The notes under the pieces are model-generated. The model was given only the letters and a program-made list of their open reading frames with translations, had not been told where the DNA came from and made no database searches. A DNA stretch of 64,000 bases from assembly GCA_916700875.1 (NCBI GenBank), contig CAKAKS010000062.1, positions 19,086,626 through 19,150,625 of the forward strand, read 5' to 3'. This DNA comes from Sebastes aleutianus. Taxonomy: Eukaryota > Chordata > Actinopteri > Perciformes > Sebastidae. The position numbers and the translations under genes were made by a program. Shown here piece after piece: positions 56,768 to 64,000 of the stretch (the stretch's first letter is position 1; each line of letters opens with the position of its first letter).

Positions 56768-57321
56768 CAGAGTTGACAAGTCCGCTTATTATAAGCGACT
56801 TTGGGCTTGTTTTCCTGAAAAGTCGCTTACAAATATTGGTAGTCGCAGGTTGCGTTTTTTTTGGGGTTGTTTCTAAAGTGCAGTGGGCTTGCTCCTGTCT
56901 CTTCGACGATTTGCAGGCAGTGTGCCGTTATTTTAAGTGTGATATACAAGCACATCATGCCGATCTGGTTCAACGTGTTAGCACTGAAAAACATAAAAGA
57001 AACGCAGCACCGTTCTCTTTAATGAGGCTTACTGACATTGGATTGACGGTCTTTGCAAAAATGCAAATCAAATGTTCAACTTGTTTAAGTTTAGTGGATA
57101 GAAAAATGTAAAGTTACAACCTAAAAATGGATGCAAAAATGAAATGAAATGCATACAATCCAAAATAAATTCATTCATATATATGATCTGATTAAGTCGC
57201 CTCTCTCTCATATCGTGGTAGGTAGGTAAGGTTGCTTGTTTTGGGCTTTTTTGGTGGAGAGTTGCTTCTTTTGGGCTTGTTTCTAAAGACCTGGTTTCTC
57301 TCACAAGATGTGGCAACACTG
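56768..57321 (+). mobile_element. hAT-type element relic with a decayed zinc-finger coding fragment
   Basis: The ends CAGAGTTGACAAGTC and (complement) CAGTGTTGCCACATC are imperfect inverted repeats. Flanks atggtcag and attggtcag differ by one base inserted, fitting a target duplication. An open frame inside encodes CRYFKCDIQAHHADL and STEKHKRNAAPFS (56917-57018), reminiscent of BED-like fingers of hAT proteins, with the second zinc cysteine apparently changed to Phe. No transposase core remains. Confidence 0.5.
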
Positions 57322-58151
57322 ATTGGTCAGTGATCTGGCTTGCCGGACACACAAACACATTACTTAAAGCCTTATAAGATGGATTTTTGTGTGATATGTG
57401 ATTCCGCAACTCAGTGAGCCATTCACAAAAACAGTGAGACCTTTGTGGTTCCTTCATTCATACGACTGGTGACCACCACAGGTGAAAAGGCGAGGGGACT
57501 CCCTTGGGTCTCACACTTCAGAGTGTCCTGTTACTCGATCTGTTTAGAGACGACCGGCCCTCTGCGACCTCCTCACTTCCCGGGCCTTCCTCTGGGTTTT
57601 GTGGTCTCTCCCAGCGGGCTGAAAGGAAAACCACCGCAAACCCCATCAGGAACATTTCTCAGATGCTTGGTGCCCCCTGAGCTTTCACCACAATATCCTC
57701 CTCTGATACTGTGACACCCCCCGTCATTCATCTCTACCATATACTCCATCTGTATCTATTTAGGGATCTAATGCATGTTTGCTCTGCAGTGAGAGATCTA
57801 TTAGCAACCAGTGAGATTAATTAACCCCCTTCAGTTTCACAGCCTACAAGATTTCAACCTTTTATTGTTGTTTGTAAGACTCGTGTGGATCCATGTTTTT
57901 GTAATGCGGAGCGGCAAAGTTCAGTCATGGCTTATTGTTTACAGAGAGTGAGCTCCACAGGGAGCAGCAGGGTGATATACTGCGACGTCACATAGGAGGC
58001 GAGACAAATGAGGGAGCCATGACAATGAAAAGCAGATGTGACTGTAGGGCAGTTAAATTACTTTACTGCTATGCGAAAACAGTGAGAGACAACATAGTAA
58101 AGGCTGTCTAATTGTTGAAGACACTCTGGTAAATGGGCGAACATACAATGC

Positions 58152-59131
58152 TTAAAAGAACATTGTGTAGGATTGCGCAAGACAGTCTCACGGAAGTTCG
58201 TGAAATTGTTACGAAATATAATCTATTTGAGTCGTGTACATAGACACCAATTTCCCTTTTTTTTGTGAAGGCCAGCACGACTTTCAACAACATATTTTTC
58301 ATGCATTTTCCTATGAATGTCCAGCAACACGTGACACACGTCAATTTCCGCTCCAGTCTTTTCAAAATAAAACGACTTAGTTAGATTTAGGAAGAGATCG
58401 CGGTTTGGGTTAAAATAACTCCGGAAGTGCTGTAACTTAAGTACGGAAGTTACGTGACAAAAACTCTGACTTGTGATTTCACACAGGACACTAACACCAG
58501 TCTTCTGTCCTGTGTTTTTTGACCCATCCATCCACCACGACCTTACTTCTTACGTTCGTGCTGACCATCACGAAAAAATGTTGAAATTTGTGTCTATGTA
58601 CACAAATCAATACATTAGATATCGTTACTATTTCAAGAACTGCCTGGCGACTGGGCTGCATTTTGGGGGATTTATAAGCAGAGCTGGAATATAATATTCA
58701 TAACTATGTTTTCTTTAGTGTATAATCACCTGAAACTAAGAATCGTGTTTTTTTTTAGTTTAGAATGAGCCTTTCATATCTACATAGGGAGCGGACCCTC
58801 TTCAAGGAGTCCGCCATGTTGCTCCGCCATGTTTCTAAAGTTGCGCTTTGCGCAGAACGGCTCCCGTAGTTCTCCGACACTCTTGTGAAACTGCAGTAAC
58901 CGAGTGCAAAACCGTGGTACCGCCAGCTGCCGTCTGACTTCCGTTGCTCTTAGTGTTATTATGGTGAGGATGGCCTCCGAGCGAGGCGTACGGTGTTACG
59001 ACGGTTTTGCACTCAGTGGCTCACGTTACCGCAGTCTTGGAAAGGGAGGAGTGAGCGGAGGGGTGCTCAGTTGGTTGCAATCTGCAACCACACCACTAGA
59101 TGCCGCCAAATCCTACACACTGTACCTTTAA
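58152..59131. mobile_element. Composite TIR element (~980 bp)
   Basis: The outer ends CTTAAAAGAACATTGTGTAG and CTACACACTGTACCTTTAA are inverted copies (about 16 of 19). Inside are two further mirrored segments, GTCGTGTACATAGACACCAA near 58233 and TTGTGTCTATGTACACAAAT near 58589, suggesting one MITE inserted in another. The right half carries GGAGCGGACCCTCTTCAAGG, known to me as a common fish repeat. Confidence 0.65.
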
Positions 59132-60725
59132 TTTAATGAATAAACAAGTTGGAACAGATATTTTTCCTTCTCTCAGTGTATATCGTGTCATTTTTCTGTG
59201 ATCTCTCATCATTTTCTCAGCTCTCACATCTGTTATTTATTTTCCTGATCTGTTAATTGCTATTAATATGTGGTGTTAAATGACAACAGCAGGACTCAGT
59301 ATTAAAGGATAACGAGTAAATGGGCCAAGCAGGAGCTGCCACATGGCATTTATTGAACACACCACCTGTCAGGAAATCCAGCATCATTACAGACTCCACA
59401 CCTTCTTCCCAGGACTGTCCAACCTGGTTAGCGGAGGGAATCCCTTCTTTTTGTGGCTGGGATTAATTCCTGGCACCAGGCTTGGCCCAGCTCCAGTCGG
59501 GGAACAAGAGCCGCCTCCATCCCACAGAGCAGCGGTTTATCTCTTGTGGTGGGTCCAACTGGGCTGATCCTCTCATATTAAATGGATTAGCAGAGTCCTT
59601 GTTCTACTGTCAGGAGCTCAGGAAAAGAATAGGGATTTAGCATGTTGGCATTTTTCTTTTCTGACAACATTTCAAACTGTAAATGTAAATCATGTGCTTA
59701 TTGAAAAGCCTGTTCACACTGGGGCTTCTAAAAACGAGTGACTTTTAACTATTTCAGCGACAGAAACATGATTCATATAGGTGACCTCTCGGAGTATCAG
59801 CCGTGTTTAGCTCTTGTAGTATCCGTGGGAAACTGTAGCATTAGCTCTGCTTACAAGCTTATTTGATTTCCCGTGGGAGACATCCATGACAGGAGCAGGT
59901 TAGGTTGGGACCCAAATGCTGCATGGCATGAAGAGATCATGTTGCAGATATCAGGGGGGGAAAAATCAATCACATGAATGGTGTGAGGTGAATATCAACA
60001 GATTTATTCTCAGATATCACAAGCATGAGCCAAGAAGAAGTTATTTAATGTCATTCGCGCTCCTGGAGGACTTCAAACACACAGATAGTGTTAGATCTTT
60101 GAGTAGACGGATGGCAGGTGCTCCTCGCTGCCTGCGCTCTTTATATTAATCTCCTTCAGAAGGCAGCCGACCCGTCACCCTCGCAGGCCTCCATACGGGC
60201 GCCACACTAATCACACTGTTTAGGCCGTCTGTGGCCGAGCCCCTCACACCACCGCAGATGTGCTGAGATCAGGCTGGGCACAAACAGCCCTGACCCCGGA
60301 TCAGCACTCTGTCCCTGCTCCAGGACCAGACACTGATAAGCTTAGTCTGTTTTCCAGCCAACAGGCCTCAGAGTGGATCTTTACGATGATGTCGCTGCTA
60401 TCAGGAATTTTGCAATGTAGGCAGAAAGCCAAGCTGAGATTCATCTAGCTTTTTTGCCTTATTAGTCTATTTTTGCTCCAAACTTAATTAAAGCAGTTCT
60501 TCAATAAAGTCCCCCTTCACTCAAAAATGTGTTTTCCTCCTTCACTTGGATGTTTGAGCTTCACCGTGCAGAATGATGTCCGTGCAGAGTTTGACACAAG
60601 AAGACAGATTTCAAATTCATCTGCTGAAAGAGGAAAGTTTCTCTGTACTTTTGCATGTCTTAAAACATGATCAATACATCCCGAGTGTTTTTTGACACTG
60701 CATATGTAACCCAGCTTTATTCACA

Positions 60726-60905
60726 GTGGCTAGAAGGGAGTCACAAACTGGGGAAACTCTCGCGAGATTAAGGTTAGGCATTAACCTCGAATAGTTAAGA
60801 TTAGGATAGGTCATTGGGCAGTGAGTCTTGCGAGAGTATTTGCAAGTTTTTGCAGCTATAGATCTCAGATCAGATTTCCCAGTTTGCAGGCTCCCTTCTA
60901 GACAC
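60726..60905. mobile_element. Foldback MITE 'GTGGCTAGAAGGGAG'
   Basis: GTGGCTAGAAGGGAGTCACA at the left is mirrored by GCAGGCTCCCTTCTAGACAC at the right. A partial copy lies at 1156-1229. Confidence 0.75.
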
Positions 60906-61092
60906 AACCTTCACACTACTGTAGATAAAACTGAAAGCATCGTTTCATTTCCATTTTGGCCTTTCATCCACTGTATTTCAGTGATTTTGACCTCTGAGAT
61001 TTCAGCTTTTCAAAATCCCTCGCCAATCAGACACTAGCCTCTCATTGCCGTGTGAACAAGTGAACAAGTGAACAAGTAGAGCAGACCAATAT

Positions 61093-61372
61093 TTAAAGCC
61101 TCTGAACACACAGGTGTTTTCAGTTGATCTGGCTGATCTGGCTAATTCTCAGGACTGTGTGGGCGTGTCCAGACTAATTGATCTTCCTGAGTCTCCTGTT
61201 AGATTTGTTGCACCTGTTAGCGCGGGACGGATTACACTTTCGTCATTCTTACTGGTAGATGAAGACTTGTGACCTAATACATTTCCATCAAAGCTCCGCC
61301 CACCTTCAGCCTGAGCAGAGGACTAATCAGCTAGTAACTGAAAACACCTGTGTGGGTGTCCAGAGGCTTTAA
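61093..61372. mobile_element. Foldback MITE 'TTAAAGCCTCTGAACAC', copy 2
   Basis: Same ends as 32886-33102 (TTAAAGCCTCTGAACACACA and GTCCAGAGGCTTTAA) and a shared inner AGCTCCGCCCACCTTCA. The central 100 bp is longer and different. Confidence 0.8.
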
Positions 61373-61442
61373 AAGAGAGAAAGAAGTCCTCAACAACATT
61401 TGATTGTGAACTGCTGGTGAACATTGTCACCCTAAAGTTTTC

Positions 61443-61575
61443 ACTTTGGATTTTTAAGACATTTTCCTAATGAAAAAACTATGAAAATGTTCTGCAAAGG
61501 CTAATGTTAAGCTTAAAATGTTCAAAATGTCCACATTTATTCACATTACCATGGACACAACCCTAGTTTATATGT
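61443..61575 (-). repeat. Dispersed repeat, copy 2 (inverted)
   Basis: The complement of 54325-54465 with scattered substitutions, including CTATGAAAATGTTCTGCAAA and CACATTACCATGGACACAAC. Confidence 0.7.
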
Positions 61576-63227
61576 AGAATAACTCACTAAATTAAACCCT
61601 TCAACATGATATTAATTTGTCTTGGGATGCCTTAAAGCTGCAGTTGGCAACTTCCTCCTTGCTCTGGCTGCCAGGTGACATATCTATTTAAACGCAAACA
61701 GTTACATCTGTCCCATCAGGTTCCAACAGTCTTGGTCATGTGATCTACAGCGAGCCCCTTCTGACTCAGCTGGACTCGGCCCAGTATCATTAAAGCCTGT
61801 GTAGTCCATTCAGCGAGGCAGGACCGGCCCCCCGATTGAGGCCACACTTACTCACTGGCCCTTTCCCACAACCTCCAGGCACCTTGGAGGAAGTCATCCA
61901 TGCATAACGGGGCTCCTTAATCAAAAGGCTGAATGTCGAAGTTGTCCCGGAGGTTGGCTGCTGCGAGTGCGGCATTAGCAAAGCACATGCTCTCCTTTCA
62001 CACAGAGACAATGCCGACCATTGTGTCCGGCCACAAGTGTCTATTTTGATTTTTTTTAAAAAAAGGGGGATCTCACTCAGAAGTAGAAAAGACAATGAAG
62101 AGAAAATCTCTCCAGACTACAGGAATAACACACAGGATACATTCAGGACTGCACACCACCGTGAAAATTAACAAGCCCCATGTGTCAGCATCATCCTGGA
62201 GATAAGAGGCACCGCAGTAAGGAAGTGAAGATATCATCAGCTGCCTGGACTGCACACTAATGTCCTCTGTATCTGTTTTGACAGGTTGGATTTATCTCTG
62301 TTTTTAACTGATGTAACAAGCTCTATTGGGCCCCTTAGAGATGTCCAAATAAGAGCTTAGTATGATAAATGGATGACACCGCCGGATCCCTGGATTTACT
62401 CTGATAAGAGCATTAGTGGAGTCGTTAGTGAGAGAAAGCAGCCATGCAGGCCTGATCATGAAATCACCTAAAAACGTCATTTATGATATCTGTAATCCAA
62501 TATATTTAGGTGTAGATGCGAATGCACTAGAATAATGTCTTGACCAGCAAGCGTGAAATGTTGTCTTCACGTTCCATCCCACCTCCTTTGGCCTCCTCGC
62601 TGGTTTATAAATAGCAGTGACCCATCTTTAAATAGGACATTGTTTGGTCTATTGTCTTTCTATCCCAGAGCTGTCCTGATCACTGATGCTGAAGCGCTGC
62701 GGTAAACATCCTCTGACCCTCCGAACCCTCCACTCCCATCGACTCTGACCTCATGTTCTTAATCCTCAGTTACACTACCCAGACCTCGATGTGATTTAGG
62801 AATGTGTGCTAGAAATACGTGGCCAGCGTTTTCTGTTTTAAACGCAAGATATCGGTTATAGACGTTCAAATAACCATCCAGAGTTGAGTATAAAACTTTG
62901 TGTTTTGCTAGTGGGATTAAAAAACTAAAGAATGGGGACATATTTTGATATTTTGACAATTTATATCAACCCATGGAAATCTTGATTCAGTGGAAAACTA
63001 ACTGTAACTATAAGTATGTTTCCATACCACCTGCTTTTAAGTGCATTTTCAATTTGCACAAGAAACTGAAATTCAAAATATCATTAAAAAATGTTTTTAC
63101 ATTTGGCGGAAAAGTTGGTGCAATAAAAGGAAAATGTGACAAAGTTTAATGGAAACAGACTAACTTAACTCACCTGTGCAATAATTCAAATGTCCACAAA
63201 TGATATAGCCCTGGCATTAATACTGCA

Positions 63228-63552
63228 TTTATACTGTACATTTCAAGAAATATTCTTATTTAATTCATATTTATACCATATTTAACACACTTAATAGATC
63301 CCACTTCTCAGCATTTAGTATTTATTTGCGTTGTGGTTATATGTTATATATTGTATGTCTTTAATGCACATATTTGTACACATTTCTTCTATTCTTATTT
63401 TTATCATTTACTTATATTTCTCTACATATATTGTAGCATTATGTACATAATTTACATGTTACTTACGCCTTTATTTTTATTTTCATACATTTCTTTATGT
63501 GTATATAAGAGCAACTGTAACGTCAGGATCAATAATATATTTCTGAATCTGT
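63228..63552 (+). repeat. Probable decayed LINE tail
   Basis: AT-rich, ending AAGAGCAACTGTAACGTCAG, GGATCAATAATATATTTCTGAATCTGTGAATAAA. It resembles the end of the LINE tail at 9490-9773, but strongly diverged. Confidence 0.4.
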
Positions 63553-64000
63553 GAATAAATCGTATATGTTTCTCTCGATGCGCTCAACTCCTAATATTTG
63601 CATAACAGTAGTGGATGGAAATGTGCATTAATTTGTCATTTCTATTACTGATTTTCAAGAAAATTTGGTTCGAATTTGCTCTAAATTTGGATGAGAAGTT
63701 GACTTTCTTTTTGCACAGGAACGTTTCCTTTCTTATAACCATTTTCTGTGAATTTGTTGAGATGTTAAAGCACCAGCTCTAGAAGCGGGAAATTTGCTGA
63801 ACACGGTCTCTCCTTTCAACGTGATTAGGCTCAGCATTAGACTGTTTAAGAGGAGCCCTTTAAAAGGATGTTTAGGGGCTTGGAGCCGGGGGTGTGCTGG
63901 ACTGCTGGTTCCCTATTCTTCCCATTATCCGGCTTGCCATTTTCATTGGAAGGAAGGCCATCTATCAGGAGCCCCTATAGGTCTTTTCAGGGCAGAATAA

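Larger units (their letters stand above)
56348..64000. other. Upstream flank of lfng, part 2
   Basis: No protein gene was recognised. It holds a hAT relic (56768-57321), a long composite repeat (58152-59131), foldbacks (60726-60905, 61093-61372), a dispersed repeat (61443-61575) and a LINE-like tail (63228-63552). Repeat-poor, GC-balanced blocks lie at 59290-59570, 60060-60310, 61790-62040, 62560-62760 and 63780-64000. Confidence 0.6.

Noticed and set aside
57445..57714. 89-codon Pro-rich frame upstream of lfng
   Set aside because: Low complexity, no homology recognised, no conserved motif.

Overview
The window is vertebrate genomic DNA, most likely from a spiny-rayed (percomorph) teleost. 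It carries GT-AG split genes whose proteins match vertebrate families over their whole length. The intergenic and intronic DNA is full of microsatellites, LINE 3' tails, Tc1 and hAT relics and MITE-like foldbacks of the kind common in fish. The genes (snx8, ttyh3, lfng) also lie close together on human 7p22.3, so this is an old syntenic block. Exons were built by hand from reading frame, splice signals and remembered family sequence; no alignment was run.

Layout. (1) 63-6035, minus strand: the first six coding exons (243 residues) of snx8, an endosomal sorting nexin; the gene runs off the left edge. (2) About 6.1-8.2 kb: an AT-rich spacer with degenerate tandem repeats and a LINE tail, holding the divergent 5' ends of snx8 and ttyh3. 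(3) 8958-32.5 kb, plus strand: complete ttyh3 (14 coding exons, 607 residues), a five-pass volume-regulated anion channel-like membrane protein. Its last exon carries an in-frame 18-bp minisatellite that adds about 84 residues to the cytoplasmic tail. (4) About 32.5-43.5 kb: a gene-poor spacer made largely of repeats. (5) 43.5-51.2 kb, minus strand: complete lfng (8 coding exons, 377 residues), the Golgi Fringe glycosyltransferase of the Notch pathway, with a TATA-box promoter and a 214-bp (GT)n tract about 80 bp upstream of it. (6) 51.5-64 kb: upstream flank of lfng with no protein gene recognised, one tRNA-Cys(GCA) gene, a hAT relic, several MITEs and some repeat-poor blocks that may be conserved non-coding DNA.

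The three proteins are not a pathway; their closeness is inherited synteny. I found no previously undescribed multigene system. The points most worth a second look are the coding minisatellite in ttyh3, a GC-AG intron with an in-frame alternative GT donor in snx8, the duplicated exon-1 splice donor and promoter-proximal (GT)n of lfng, a last lfng intron made almost entirely of one hAT-type MITE, and a MITE family with a perfect 8-bp target duplication.
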